A stretch of 64,000 nucleotides of DNA from positions 11,978,713-12,042,712 of the forward strand of contig OX621240.1 in assembly GCA_951640165.1 (NCBI GenBank), written 5' to 3'. Position 1 is the first letter of the stretch. Each line of letters starts with the position of its first letter. This document shows, piece by piece, positions 1-11,075 of the stretch. Made by a program: the position numbers and the translations under genes. A model generated the notes under the pieces. It saw only the letters and a list, made by a program, of their open reading frames with translations. It was not told where the DNA came from and made no database searches. This DNA is from Pseudoips prasinana. Its lineage: Eukaryota; Arthropoda; Insecta; Lepidoptera; Nolidae.

Positions 1-164
1 ACAGGACCGACGGCTTTACGTGCTCTACGAGGCACGGGGGTGTAATACCGCCAACTTCCAGACTTCGGGCTGATACTGAGAGATTTCTTTTTAACGGAAA
101 AATCTCATTCTCATCTCATTTTCTGCGGTTGAACACGCTACCGCTAGACTAACGAGTACGAGGC
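1..164 (-). repeat. SINE-A fragment (tRNA-derived)
   Basis: Read on the minus strand this is the front part of the SINE-A family: a tRNA-like head with the A-box-like TAGTCTAGCGGTAGCG, then the body that describes the same order of blocks as the complete copy at 18657-19010. The B box is decayed. The rest of the element lies beyond the left edge of the window. Confidence 0.75.
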
Positions 165-340
165 AGATTTCCATAGATTATAATTAAATCATACGCTTTC
201 ATCATAAGACTTATATTTATTTAATGTTAAATTTGGAAAAGTATCTCCTACAATGTGACTCAGCCCATCGATCCGTTCTTCTGGCACAGCGGTATTATTC
301 TGTAACTAGACTTAGATTTGAAATTTAAAAAGGTTAATAT

Positions 341-575
341 CGCTTCATCATGTCAGGCAAATTACGTCCACTGTTGGACAAAAGCCTCCCCAAATAACGG
401 GGGGAGACGCCATAATCGCCTCGCCTCGGTTGGCGATCGCAGTTTGATGGTCATTATTCACAGAAAAGGCTGCTACCCGTTCTCTGGTACGTATTCCCTC
501 GGACGATTTCTACGCTTCCCACGGGATGAGATGGGGTGATGATATTCTATGCCGTCACCACACAGCAATAATAAT
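341..575 (-). repeat. R1 retroposon copy
   Basis: A repeat of about 230 bp that recurs at 15650, 34715, 46228 and 63612. Read in sense (minus here), its 3' end carries TTTGTCCAACAGTGGACG followed by ATGATGA, the same module that ends the RTE element at 36236-39297. It has no coding capacity; small open frames here are incidental. I infer a non-autonomous retroposon using RTE enzymes. Confidence 0.65.
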
Positions 576-1003
576 ATCACTTACATAATCATATTTAAAA
601 TAGGAAATACTTACATTTATTTTCTTTACCAAGTGGGGAAGGTAAAAGTTTCAATTTTATGGATAGTTTTGTAACTTTAAGAGGACTAATAACCAGTAAA
701 TTCGTCAATGTTATAGCTATAATTTGGTTTTATAATAGACTTACCTACTTATATACAAGTATGGTTCCCTGACCCCACCGGAACTGTTCAGCAATTCAGA
801 TCTTCGCAGTTAGTTAAATCTTATCAGTATGCAAAACGGCAGGTATTTGTCATTCGAGAATGGATAGGTGAATTTGAATCCAACTTGATTTCAGACTTGT
901 TAAGTTTCCCGAATTGCCCGAATAGGTATCTAGATAGGCTTCGGTAGTGTAATTTGGACGAGATTTCAGTATGTTGAGGCTTGGTAAGTAAACGGCGATA
1001 ATT
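576..1003. other. AT-rich sequence, nothing recognised
   Basis: No coding signal, tRNA-like box or copy of another repeat in the window was seen here. The only open frame (minus strand, 64 codons) lacks family resemblance. Confidence 0.5.
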
Positions 1004-3118
1004 TACAATACAATACAATACAAATACTCTTTATTGTACACCAAGATTTACATATAAAGTATAAAGTTGTAATAAATCTAGTACAATGGGCGGTCTTATC
1101 GCTAACTGCGATCTCTTCCAGACAACCTTAGGATGGACAAGATCAGCAAGAAGAATAATTAAATGAGTGATAGGGGTGTAGCAACTTAAGAAAGAAATAG
1201 TAAATAGAAATAGACTAGTCTAGTAAATTAAGAGAGAAAATTGTGAAACATTATCTTGAAGTAATGCCTACAGCTCGTAGGTATTACACATATATATATA
1301 TATAATATACATATTAATATGTAATTGAAATTTGTTGAGATATATATATATATTACATACAACATACATATAACAAATAAAATACTTATATAAATACATA
1401 CATCCTATTAGTGATAGGAGATGACAGTAACACTGTTATTATGCGATAGTATCTATTTATCGTGAAAGGTAGTACTCCTTCACTAGTTTTTTAAAAGTGT
1501 GAAGGGATTGTGCTCGCCTTATCGTTACAGGCAAATCATTCCAAAGGCGCACAGCTTCTACTGTAAATGATTGTCCGTAGAAGTTAGAGGAATGCTTAGG
1601 TATTTTGAGTCGCAAATTTTCAGATGACCTCAGGGATCTTAAATGTGTGTCATTTAGGAACTCGAACCGTTCTTTGAGATAAAGTGGGGTGGCAGGATTA
1701 AACAATATACTGTATAGAAGAATTAAAATATGAGTATCTCGGCGGAGGCGAATGGGAAGCCACTTAAGCTTGGTGCGAAATTCTGAAACATGGTCATATT
1801 TGCGCAGACCAAATATAAACCTTATGCAAAAATTTTGAAGGCGCTCAAGTTTGTCAAGTTGGGCTTCGGTGAGATCAGGATAGCTGGTATCTGCATAGTC
1901 AAGGATGGGTAAAAGAAGAGATTGTGCTAGCGCAATTTTAGTGGCAGTGGGAAGGAAGTTCCGGATTCGTCGCAAAGACCCTGCTGATGCAAATAACTTA
2001 CGACTGACTTCCTGAAGCTGAGGATCCCATGATAAGGTCTTGTCAATGTATATACCTAGGTTTTTTACTTTGTCACTGTAAGGAATGATTTTATTATTAA
2101 ATTTTACCTGAGGTAGCCCAGACCAATCTATTTTAGCTAGCATTCTGGAGCTGCCTATTACAATAACTTGCGTCTTTGCCGGGTTAACCGCTAGTCCATG
2201 AGACGTACTCCATTCGCAAATCTTATCAAGATCATCCTGTATGACATTGATAGCAGACGATATAATTTCCAAAGATGCTTGTGTATAAATCTGCAGATCA
2301 TCAGCATAGAGGTGGTAGGAAGAATTGAGGTTTTGGGAAATAGTATTTATAAATACAGCAAAAAGTAATGGAGATAGCACGCCTCCCTGTGGTACGCCAG
2401 CAATCATATCGCACCATGAAGAAAAAGCATCTTCTACGCGAACACGCTGCCGGCGACCTAACAGGTAATTATGAAACCAGTCAATAACCATTGGAGATAC
2501 ATTAAGTGAGCGCATAATGCCAAGCAAGATGTCAAAGTCTACGGTGTTAAAAGCATTACTGAAGTCTAGCAAGGAAAGTACCGTGACATTGCTCTCATCC
2601 ATGCTAAGACGAATGTCGTCTGTTATTTTGATCAAAGCAGTAGCTGTACTATGACCGGGTCGGAAACCAGATTGTAATGGATTTAGGAGCTGGTTTTTAC
2701 AAAGGAAAACATTTAGTTGGTTATAAACTAAACGTTCCAACACTTTGGAAAGAAAGGGGAGGATAGATATAGGACGGAATTCGGAGAATTCTTTAGGATT
2801 GGTTTTCTTAGGTACCGGAATAATATAAGCTGCTTTCCATTGAGATGGAAAGCACCCATTGGTTAAGGAGAAATTATATATGTGACTGAGGACGGGAAGG
2901 ATTTCATCAAGGATAGGAAGGATCATATTACAGCTAATGTTATCACAACCAATGGCTTTCGATGTAATTGACATTATGCTCTTCTTAATGTCACAAGTAG
3001 TTATTTGATTAAAAACCATAGGACTGAAATGAGGTGTTGGTAGTGTAGTAAATTTACTTACGCCAATAAGAGAACTAGTTAAATGGCTAAACTCGTTGCT
3101 TTGACTTGTCCAGCTGTG
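1004..3118 (-). mobile_element. 5'-truncated CR1/Jockey-like non-LTR retrotransposon
   Basis: Minus-strand element made of a reverse transcriptase frame (1457-3118), a 3' untranslated region with short TA-rich tracts, an AATAAA signal near 1035-1030, and a terminal repeat of ATTGT units near 1004-1025 in place of a plain poly(A) tail. The endonuclease part and ORF1 are missing, as usual for a copy truncated at its 5' end during reverse transcription. The 5' boundary is set only by the end of the open frame; no target-site duplication was identified. Confidence 0.8.
1457..3118 (-). CDS. Reverse transcriptase of a CR1/Jockey-like element (partial ORF2)
   Basis: The frame is open from codon CAC at 3118-3116 (a stop lies just upstream) to the stop at 1457, about 553 residues; the first ATG is at 3019. 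It begins in the region preceding RT and runs through FRPISILPFLSKVLERL, the SGFRPGHST block, the D-containing LLDFSNAFNTVD block, GVPQGGVLSPLLF and the catalytic YADD, then the thumb and a C-terminal tail rich in RLRRD/LWNDLP features typical of this group. No lesion is visible in the RT part, so it may be a young copy. The missing endonuclease means it cannot be autonomous. CR1 versus Jockey/L2 needs a tree. Confidence 0.88.
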   Translation of the reverse strand, partial: HSWTSQSNEFSHLTSSLIGVSKFTTLPTPHFSPMVFNQITTCDIKKSIMSITSKAIGCDNISCNMILPILDEILPVLSHIYNFSLTNGCFPSQWKAAYIIPVPKKTNPKEFSEFRPISILPFLSKVLERLVYNQLNVFLCKNQLLNPLQSGFRPGHSTATALIKITDDIRLSMDESNVTVLSLLDFSNAFNTVDFDILLGIMRSLNVSPMVIDWFHNYLLGRRQRVRVEDAFSSWCDMIAGVPQGGVLSPLLFAVFINTISQNLNSSYHLYADDLQIYTQASLEIISSAINVIQDDLDKICEWSTSHGLAVNPAKTQVIVIGSSRMLAKIDWSGLPQVKFNNKIIPYSDKVKNLGIYIDKTLSWDPQLQEVSRKLFASAGSLRRIRNFLPTATKIALAQSLLLPILDYADTSYPDLTEAQLDKLERLQNFCIRFIFGLRKYDHVSEFRTKLKWLPIRLRRDTHILILLYSILFNPATPLYLKERFEFLNDTHLRSLRSSENLRLKIPKHSSNFYGQSFTVEAVRLWNDLPVTIRRAQSLHTFKKLVKEYYLSR

Positions 3119-3383
3119 TTACTAGTTAAATCTGAGGTAGCATAAATTTATGTTAAAGCGTATATTAAAGCGGAAACTACTCGTAGTACTTACGATGCTA
3201 CGGTCAATTATGGTAACAAAATGGGCACATTTCCACAGCGCAGAACAGTAAAATAAAGTATTATTAAAACTATAAAATAATACGAGTATTATAAATAGAA
3301 AATATTTTAATTTGTATGGTTGTTTATGATGGATACAGGCAAAAGTATGGACCTACCTACTTTTTAATCTCTGCACCTTTGAC

Positions 3384-3631
3384 GGGCCTGTTGGTGTGGT
3401 TGGTAGACACGCTGCCTTTCACGCCGCAGGTCGTGGGTTCGATTCACACCCGGGACAGATATTTGTGTGCATGAATATGTCTGTTTGTCCTGAGTCTGAG
3501 TGTAAACTATCTATTATCTATGTACCTATATAGTATATCAGTTATCTGGTTTCCATAGTACAAGCTCTGCTTAGATTGGGATCAATGGTGGATGAGATAG
3601 CCGTGTGTAAAATGTCCCAGGATATTATATT
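3384..3631 (+). repeat. SINE-B, complete copy
   Basis: tRNA-like head starting GGGCCTGTTGGTGTGGTTGG (A box) and GGTTCGATTC (B box), then a body containing TGTTTGTCCTGAGTCTG and a 3' part with CATAGTACAAGCTCTGCTTA and TGTCCCAGGATATTATATT. Other copies lie at 33888, 51027, 55163 (+) and 53455, 61585, 63300 (-). Confidence 0.85.
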
Positions 3632-4007
3632 ACCTCCTCAAAGTCGACTGGAAAATGCCTATGGCATTAAGTCCATATCTGTACAACATTGTCCATGGTG
3701 CACCGAGTACGGGCCAGTTCCAACACCATTTTAAGCATGATTGCACGAAGGCTGGATTGTCCTTTCATCCGGCACTGTTGCGGCAGGCACATTGCTGTAC
3801 CAATGCCGGAGAAAAAGCTTTAATATATTTTTTTGTTTTTATTATTATTAATTATTATTTGTTTTATTCTATGATTTTATTATTATTATTTCTAATTTAT
3901 ACATTTAATTTAATTTATTATTATGTTATGATGGGTGTAACTTACCTGAAATAAATGGATTTATTATTATATATTATTATTGTGCACAAAGTTTTAATAA
4001 TAATAAC
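3632..4007. other. AT-rich spacer with ATT/TTA tracts
   Basis: The left part has mixed composition and a 99-codon frame with no recognisable domain; the right part is made of TTATTATT runs that resemble the 3' end of a retroposon. No gene is supported. Confidence 0.4.
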
Positions 4008-4250
4008 AATAATATCTAGGGACAACGTCACACAGATCTTCCTAGCCCCAAACTATGCAAAGCTTGTACTATGGGTACCAGGCGACGATATACATACTTA
4101 TATAGATAGATAAATACTTAAATACATCGAAAACATCCATGACTCAGAAACAAATATTCGTGCTCATCACACAAATATTTGCACTTACCGGGATTCGAAC
4201 CCAGGACCACCAGCTTTGTAGGCACTACCAACAAGGCTACGGTGACCGTA
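4008..4250 (-). repeat. SINE-C, complete copy
   Basis: Minus-strand copy of the SINE-C family. The head reads CGGTCACCGTAGCC then GGTCCTGGGTTCGAATCCCG (B box), followed by GAGCACGAATATTTGTTTCT and the shared 3' block ending in TGACGTTGTCCC. Sister copies lie at 10391, 34225 (+) and 58809 (-). Confidence 0.85.
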
Positions 4251-4819
4251 AATAAAATAAAATATCAGCTTAAATTACTTTAAAAAATTGTTTAACCAAG
4301 AAAGATAAATTATCAGCGTGTAACAAGTAATGGTATTAAAAATAGAGATCGTAATATGATTTATTAAAAAAATGCAGTAAAAGTTGGTACTAATATTGCG
4401 AAACTATGCGGGTCACGAATATTTAATAGGTTGGCGAATGGCAGAAAGTCATAAGTGGCTATAAAAGTGGAGATTTGAGGTTAATAAAACAGACACATGG
4501 ATTTTGCAAAATAGGATATGTCTTAAAAAGCGTCGACCATAAGACCATAACAAGCGATCATGGTGTGACGAGCACATACATACCTGGACGTATTGGCCGT
4601 TAGGCTAAAAGCACGCAAACTAAAGGTAATTGTTTAACTATTGCATCTACAAGATGTAACATAATAGCAAATTCAAACAACACTATCTCCCACTAAACAA
4701 ATACCAAAAACCCTAAAAACCAGCTATAAAGTACGAAAAAAAATGGTACTCATTTAAAAAATGCTTCAGCTAATTAACATCTGTGTGACATTGTCCCTAA
4801 ATATTATTATTATATTATA
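4251..4819. other. No recognised feature
   Basis: AT-rich sequence between SINE-C and a Helitron-like element. I saw no gene and no match to another repeat in the window. Confidence 0.4.
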
Positions 4820-5077
4820 CTAGCTGTGTCCGCGACTTCATCCGCGTGTTAATTAGTTTATTTCGTTTTTCTTGTAAAATAAAAGACTTTTATAAAATAA
4901 AAGTACCCTAAAATACTCCTTATTACATCAGCTACCTGCCAATAAAAGTCCCATCAAAATCGGTCCAGCCATTTCAGAGATTAGACGGAACAAACAGACA
5001 GACAGACAGACAAAAATTGTAAAAAATGTACTTTCAATATTACAAACAGACACTCCAATTTTATTTATTTGTATAGA
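4820..5077 (-). mobile_element. Non-autonomous Helitron-like element
   Basis: Read on the minus strand it starts TCTATACAAATAAA and ends in CTAG, preceded by a GC-rich stretch (GCGGATGAAGTCGCGGAC), flanked by A on one side and T on the other, as expected for Helitrons. Runs of CAGACAGACAGACA lie inside, common in lepidopteran copies as I recall. There is no coding sequence. A second copy of its 5' end follows at 5133-5184. Confidence 0.6.
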
Positions 5078-5132
5078 TGTATAGATGTACCGTATATAAT
5101 ATATATTCATATTAATGTAGTAAAAACCGGTT

Positions 5133-5184
5133 ATTTCAATATTACAAACAGACACTCCAATTTTATTTATTTGTATGTATAGAT
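5133..5184 (-). repeat. Duplicated 5' terminus of the Helitron-like element
   Basis: The block TTCAATATTACAAACAGACA and the following TATTTATTTGTAT repeat sequence at 5034-5074, again ending in GTATAGAT. It is either a second truncated insertion or a tandem terminus. Confidence 0.6.
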
Positions 5185-5394
5185 TATTATTTTTTAATAG
5201 AAAGTTTATATTTATTATTGTGTATTTCCCAGCTAATGTTCAACGTTATAAAATTTCATAAATAATACACATGTACATGTACATGTATGCCGCATAACGC
5301 ATTAATAATCTCTAAACTTCACATCACGTACACGTTTGGAGCTAAAAATAGTCTCTGCTTCTAAAAAAGTGATAGTATGGGCTTAGATTCATGA

Positions 5395-5450
5395 CCGACA
5401 GTTTTACGTGCTTTCGGAGGCACGGGAGTATAATGTCGACAAATTGCGAT
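5395..5450 (-). repeat. SINE-A internal fragment
   Basis: Short match to the SINE-A body (TTTTACGTGCTTTCGGAGGC and neighbouring bases). Flanks are unrelated AT-rich sequence; no other feature was seen from 5185 to 5850. Confidence 0.5.
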
Positions 5451-5850
5451 CTCTTTGCTTGTAATGAGATTCTAAACAAAAAAATAATAATATGCAAATT
5501 ATAATTATAATATGCCTGACCCAGGATTTTAACTCCATAATACATAAAAATACATACAGACAGTTAAACATCTACGTTTATATTGACATTTTATATATAC
5601 TCGTACTTATATAACTGTAGCCAACATCAGAAGCAGCTCAAAAGCTTATTATTTTAGTTTATAAGTTTATTGTATTTTTATTCATGGTGCTGATATTATC
5701 ATGGCTATGGACAAAAGGCTGCCTAAAAAATAATAATAAAAAAATACACCCAGGGAAAAATATTGAACCCTGAAATACCGACTAAAACAATACATACAAA
5801 AAAATACAGACAGAAATCCTTGTATCTGAGTTTGATTTAAAAACTGTTGA

Positions 5851-5987
5851 ACAGACGCCAGCACATCCAGGTACCCCAATGTGTCAAATTTCTTTTATAG
5901 ATTTTCAACTTTATCACATATGTATAAGGTTCACTTTCTATAGGGGAAATTTGACAGATTGGGGTAGCTTGATGTGCTGGCGTTTGT
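5851..5987. mobile_element. MITE-1, short inverted-repeat element
   Basis: About 137 bp with long inverted termini: ACAGACGCCAGCACATC at the left and GATGTGCTGGCGTTTGT at the right, continuing inward through TACCCCAATnTGTCAAATTT. A second copy is at 49798-49930 and a half copy at 61435. It has no coding capacity, so it would need a transposase in trans. Confidence 0.75.
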
Positions 5988-6333
5988 ACACCAAAGTAAC
6001 TTTTTATCAGATAAAAGAAACATCAAAAACTGTCGGTTAAACGACCCACTACGGTCACCTAGTTAATCAGGAATCCAGATGAAATCGAACAAAAGCAATA
6101 TAACTTTCCTTATTGAGCTTATTAAGTAAAACGGGAATCAGTCAAACGGATAATTAAGGAACCTTTGAATTTTGGGGAAACTTGAGTTTGTATTATATAA
6201 TCTATATATAAGGAAAAATCTTCACTCGTTGACTTAGATCATCCTAATATACTCCTCATCGATGAACTATTTTAACCATTCCTGTCTGCCAAATGAATGA
6301 GTGAGTAGAAAAATTTACTTTTCATAAAATATA
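5988..6333. other. No recognised feature
   Basis: AT-rich sequence up to the mariner. No gene or repeat was recognised. Confidence 0.4.
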
Positions 6334-7622
6334 TTAGGTCTTTACCTATGAAATTGCCGTTCTGCAGTACTGGCCATTTCAAATCAAAATAATTTTTGTT
6401 TGGCTAAGAATTCTAATTTCAAATTAATTTTATTTTAAAAACATGGATTCTTTTTTCCAAAAGTAGTCATTTCTTTATTGATTAGTGTTACATTTTCATC
6501 GCATTTCAATCTTTTTCGTCATCATGGATACGTTAAAAATTCGAGTAATTATGGAATATGAGTACCGTCGTGGCAGCAACGCGGCACAAGCGGCACGCAA
6601 CATCAACGACGTTTACGGAGCTAACACTACAAACCAACGCACCACCTGTTATTGGTTTGCTCGCTTCCGTTCTGGAAATTTCGACCTGAAAAATGAACCT
6701 CGCGGTCGTCCCGTCGACTTTGGTCGACAATGACGAATTAAAGGCGGTTGTGGAAGCTGATGATACACAATCTACGGCTGAATTAGCAGCAGCTTTCGAC
6801 GTTAGCGTCAAAACAATATTGGTCCATTTGCGTCAAATTGGCAAGGTAAAAAAGCTTGACAAATGGGTGCCCCACGAACTCAATGATCGCCAGCGCGAAG
6901 TACGCGTCGAGACGTGCCTTGCACTGCTCAACAGACACACAAATGAAGGAATTTTGAACCGCATTGTTACCTGCGATGAAAAATGGATTCTGTTTGATAA
7001 CCGCAAGCGCTCAGCAAGTTGGTTGGATCCTGGTTCAGCACCTAAACAATGCCCTAAACGAAAACTTACCCCTAGAAAAGTGATGGTCACTGTTTGGTGG
7101 TCTAGCGCCGGTGTGATTCATCACAGCTTCTTACCAAACGGGGTGAGCATTACTGCAGATGTGTACTGTGAAGAACTGAGCACAATGATGGAGAAGCTGG
7201 CGCATCTCCAACCAGCATTGGTCAATCGCTCGTCTCCGCTGCTCCTGCACGACAACGCGCGACCTCATACTGCACAGCAGACGGTCTCCAAGTTGCAAGA
7301 ACTGGGGTTGGAAGCTCTCCGTCATCCGCCCTACTCACCAGACCTTGCGCCTACAGACTACTACTTTTTCCAGAATTTGGATAACTTCTTGGCGGGAAAA
7401 AAATTCAATACCCGAGAGGCAGTACAAAATGCCTTTGAAGAATTTGTTGCCTCCCGTCCAGCTGATTTCTTTAAGAAGGGCATCAATAAACTGCCACTGC
7501 GATGGCAAAGATGCATTGATTGCATGGGTGATTACTTCGATTAATACAAATAAAAAAATTCATGAAAAAAATTCGTTTAAATTTTTTCATACAAAACGGC
7601 AATTTCATAGGTAAAGACCTAT
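6334..7622 (+). mobile_element. mariner transposon, copy 1 (defective)
   Basis: 1289-bp element bounded by terminal inverted repeats (TTAGGTCTTTACCTATGAAA at the left, its inverse at the right, the outermost base mismatching) and a TA target-site duplication at 6332-6333 and 7623-7624. It is nearly identical to the element at 25130-26417; I could find only two single-base differences plus one small indel-replacement. It carries one transposase gene, here frameshifted. Confidence 0.92.
6524..7544 (+). pseudogene. mariner transposase, frameshifted
   Basis: Cut-and-paste transposase of the Tc1/mariner superfamily, broken here. The first part (from the ATG at 6524) encodes the N-terminal DNA-binding region. 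Near 6711-6714 four bases (CGTC) stand where the intact copy has three (GAA), shifting the frame so that the upstream frame stops at 6733; the remaining catalytic part stays open to 7544. The catalytic region keeps TCDEKW, LLHDNARPHT and SPDLAPTD, so only this lesion disables it. At 7311 this copy encodes Glu where the intact copy has Lys. Confidence 0.92.
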
Positions 7623-7645
7623 TATATGGTATATTTATTTTATTC

Positions 7646-7856
7646 TTACTTACTTATCGTGTGGGCATAGTTACCCTAGTGTCAGAGTTGTTCAAGCCGC
7701 CCATTAGGCCTCTGACATGGCTTAACGACTGTTGCCTAAAGGCTACAACCAGGATCAAGAGATTAAACCACTTTGGCGGACACCCATCAATGCACTGACC
7801 GCAAGCCTAGTTGCTTGACCTCGCCAATCACTTACGGACCGGTGAGAGCATCTGGC
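7646..7856 (-). repeat. 5S-rRNA-derived SINE, copy 1
   Basis: On the minus strand it has the internal promoter layout of 5S rRNA: GAGGTCAAGCAACTAGG (A-box region) and, about 20 bases on, GATGGGTGTCCGCC (C-box region). It ends in a TAAG-repeat tail. Better-preserved copy at 27955-28211; others at 26592 and 39550. Confidence 0.7.
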
Positions 7857-9910
7857 AAAAAAATATGTTACAGGCATAATTTTAATTATGTTTTTTATCA
7901 GTGAGTAAGTAAATTTAAGATTTTTATGGGACATATCATACAGCGCCATCTACCCCAAACTGAGCGAGGTCATGTGATAAGTTTTAGAAAATAAGTTATG
8001 ACCATTGGGTTTATAACTGTAATAATACTTGTAATTGATGATTAGTATAGTAAACAAAATAACATTTTTGCCAATTATTCAATTTAAAAATGTGAAAAGC
8101 AATACAACATTGAATAGTACTTATATGATGTAGAAGAGTGATTTGGTTAGACATTTTTACAATATTTTTGTACATATTTTTTTACTGTTACATCTTGTTT
8201 TAGCCACAAAGTATTAATGATCCTAATATTTGGTATCCTATTCTAATATTAATGATTTCACAAAGATTTTAAATCGTCTGATTGATTTCTAATAGAATTG
8301 GGTGTTATTACAGTTTTTGCCACTAAAATAGCCGCAGAAATCGTAATAAGTGTACCTAATATTCAATTTCAGAAAACAGAGGCATTTTAGGATATCAGCT
8401 AATAATTGTGAAAAATATTTCGATATCATTATTTTTTAATGAGAAATCGATGGATATGAACCGTATGTATGCCTGATAACATGTTTTATCTTAAGGTAGC
8501 TAAGATTAAAATTGTACGCCCTATTTCTTCTGATTATTCTGTCTTCTGTCTTTTGATTCCAAGTTTCCAACTAGTAACGTTTTAAATAGAATTCACTTTA
8601 CTAGCCCAAGCTATTTTCGTTATGAATATGAAAAAAAAAACAATTTCCTAAGGTATAACATACCTACTTCATATTATTTAAAAAAAAACACCAAAATGAA
8701 ATCAAACAGTTACAAAATACTACTCGCGCCATCTAGTAGTTCAAGCCCGAACTGCTTCCAGAAATTTTCCTCACGACTCGGACACGTACAGTGGAATCGT
8801 AAACTGATAATAAAAGGCTATCGCACGTTTTCACAGTATGGCTTTCTGTCATTCTCCTTTTGCGAAGGCTTTCTGATTCGTTTCTTGATGAGTTTGGTGG
8901 AAGTAAATGATAAATAGTTCGTTTTGTTCTATATTAATTAAATATAGCTAGGAGAAGCATCCTAAATAAAAGCAGAAAATGCAAAAAGAATAAACATCAC
9001 CAAACGGGGTAAGTAACGACTATAAAAATATAGAGAGACTTTTAAGCTTTAGAGGTTTTGTCTTTTTGATTCAAATATAATTTTACAAGGTGGTTAACTA
9101 AAATAAAATAACGTCTAGAAAGAAATTTTATTACGAAGTCTCATTATGACTCATATTATTACATAATATATACAGTGACTTTAAATCAGACAACAGAATT
9201 TCAATTACTATTTTGCTATTGAGAAAAGAGTTTTTGTTTTGTCTATTTTTACGTAATATTTAGTTGATTTTGAAGATTATTTACTATTTTTAGAAACGAG
9301 TTTTTTACCATAAGAAATAAGAGCAGTGAACTATATTGGTTCCACTGAACAATATTAATACGTAATTAAACTTAATACAAGGTAGCTAAATATCATTGCT
9401 ATTATAAAATAAATTTTATAAATGTTTTCATACAATCCATGTACCTACCTAAATATCTATGTAACTAGTAATAATAATGTATAAATAACTATATTACTAC
9501 AAACATGGTCTGACTATTTACAAGCGCTTTTATAAAGTGTACGTGAAAAAAAAATCTGATTCATTATTTTAATTATTTCCTCATTGAACCGTGAACATAA
9601 AACTGACAGATCACATTCAAACTAAAAAATGTTTAACATGCTGATGGACACCTTCATCTTCCGGAAGGGTGTTGGCAAGGGAATCCTAAATTTGATCTGC
9701 CAGCGTTTATCATTCATAAGCTCAACGGCAAAGCGTCTACTCCGGATAGGTAGAAAATGCTGGTTCGAGAGCCACCGGATGATTAAGTTTATGATTACCT
9801 ATTATTAAGATTAAATTTACTCTTTGCATTGCTAACAATGCTATAAAATTGAAATTTTAAAGTGTTTGTAATCACATCACCTGGTTTTTGCTGTTTTCTA
9901 CTTACGCCTA
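7857..9910. other. Two kilobases of AT-rich sequence without recognised genes
   Basis: Only short frames occur; the longest (8696-8917, plus, 73 codons) has low-complexity composition and no recognisable domain. An open stretch near 9650-9747 was examined and not accepted. No transposon ends or tRNA boxes were seen. Confidence 0.45.
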
Positions 9911-10062
9911 AGCGTCCCATCGGATCATGAGAGTGATGGAATAGAAAGTGCTCCTATGTTTGGGCACACACTTGAGCACTATAATATGTCCCGCGCAGAT
10001 GGCTAATCTCTGTTGAGACTGGCCGCCGTGGCCGAAATTCGGCTAGGAGGACATTATTTTTA
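9911..10062 (+). repeat. SINE-A 3' half
   Basis: Body and 3' end of SINE-A, with ATCATGAGAGTGATGGAA, GAGCACTATAATATGTCCCG and GGCTAGGAGGACATTATT. The tRNA head is missing. Confidence 0.75.
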
Positions 10063-10207
10063 CTCCTCACCGACCACTTACGGTCCAGTGAGACCATTTG
10101 ACTATGGACGAGAATTCGACTAGGAATACTAATAATCTGTCTCGTCTTACTCAAATTTTAAAGCCAGCTTTACTTTGTGAATTTCATCAATGCATCAATA
10201 ATTGAGC

Positions 10208-10261
10208 ACAAACAATTGAGCTTTGTTTGTTACATGTTACAAACAAAGCTCAATTGTTTGT
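10208..10261. repeat. Perfect 23-bp palindrome with 8-base loop
   Basis: Arms 10208-10230 and 10239-10261 are exact inverse complements around TACATGTT. The flanks are unrelated to known elements in the window. Confidence 0.85.
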
Positions 10262-10390
10262 TACATGTTGTTAATGCATTGCGTTCATGTGTATGAAACA
10301 ATAAAATTTATTCAGCACTTGGGTATTAACATACACTTGTACTTGTCAAGCTCACAATGCAGTACATAAACATAATCGAATAGAGTATAA

Positions 10391-10620
10391 AAATGATGCT
10401 CCTGCCTACGAAGCTGGTCTTGGGTTCGAATCCTGGTACGTGCAAATATTTGTGTGATGAGCACGAATATTTGTTTCTGAGTCATGGATGTTTTCTATGT
10501 ATATAAGTATTTATCTATCTATTTAAGTAGTATATCGTCGCCTGGTACCCATAGTACAAGCTTTGCTTAGTTTGGGGCTAGGATGATCTGTGTGACATTG
10601 TCCCTATATATTATTATTAT
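10391..10620 (+). repeat. SINE-C copy with truncated head
   Basis: Lacks the A-box part but keeps GGGTTCGAATCCTGG and the entire body with GAGCACGAATATTTGTTTCT and the common 3' block, ending in an ATTATT tail. Confidence 0.82.
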
Positions 10621-10685
10621 TGTAATCCTTAGATAAATAACAAGTCACTAAGCTATTGTTTTTCAATTTATGACTATTATATTAA

Positions 10686-10922
10686 AATTAAAGAATTGAG
10701 GACAACGAGCAGTTGGCTAGCGCCGAAGGCTCTCAACCAGCAACTTAATTTAAGCGACTAATACCTGAGGCCAACTCCATACGGTTCGGGCCACAGCTCA
10801 GGGTAACGCAGAAGTTACCCTGTTAGTTAAAATATGGAATTCTAAGTAAGGGTGTGATCACTTCACGGGGCCACCGATCCCCTGTTAAGGGCCCATCGCG
10901 AACCTACCCTAGCTAACCTGCG
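10686..10922 (+). repeat. R2 repeat copy
   Basis: About 235 bp related to 51705-51935 by the blocks AAGCGA, ACCTGAGG, GGTGTGATC and CTAGCTAACCT in the same order. No coding potential. Type unknown. Confidence 0.5.
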
Positions 10923-10948
10923 ATATTAAATAAAGATAATTCTTTGTA

Positions 10949-11075
10949 GTACACACGGCTACATATCAAGCTATACATTTCCAATATAAGCTGATCTCTC
11001 ATCGTATGGAAATCCTATACGACACGGGATCAGCCAATACTGGAAATGTATAGCTTGATATGTAGCCGTGTGTAC
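10949..11075. mobile_element. MITE-2, 127-bp hairpin element, copy 1
   Basis: Begins GTACACACGGCTACATATCA and ends with the inverse complement, giving terminal inverted repeats of about 35 bp; the centre also partly pairs. A same-length copy lies at 20251-20377. Confidence 0.85.

Noticed and set aside
8696..8917. 73-codon plus frame
   Set aside because: Low-complexity Ser/Phe content in AT-rich DNA, no splice or promoter context.
9650..9747. Open stretch of 33 codons with protein-like composition
   Set aside because: A stop lies directly upstream with no acceptor between, and no domain is recognisable.
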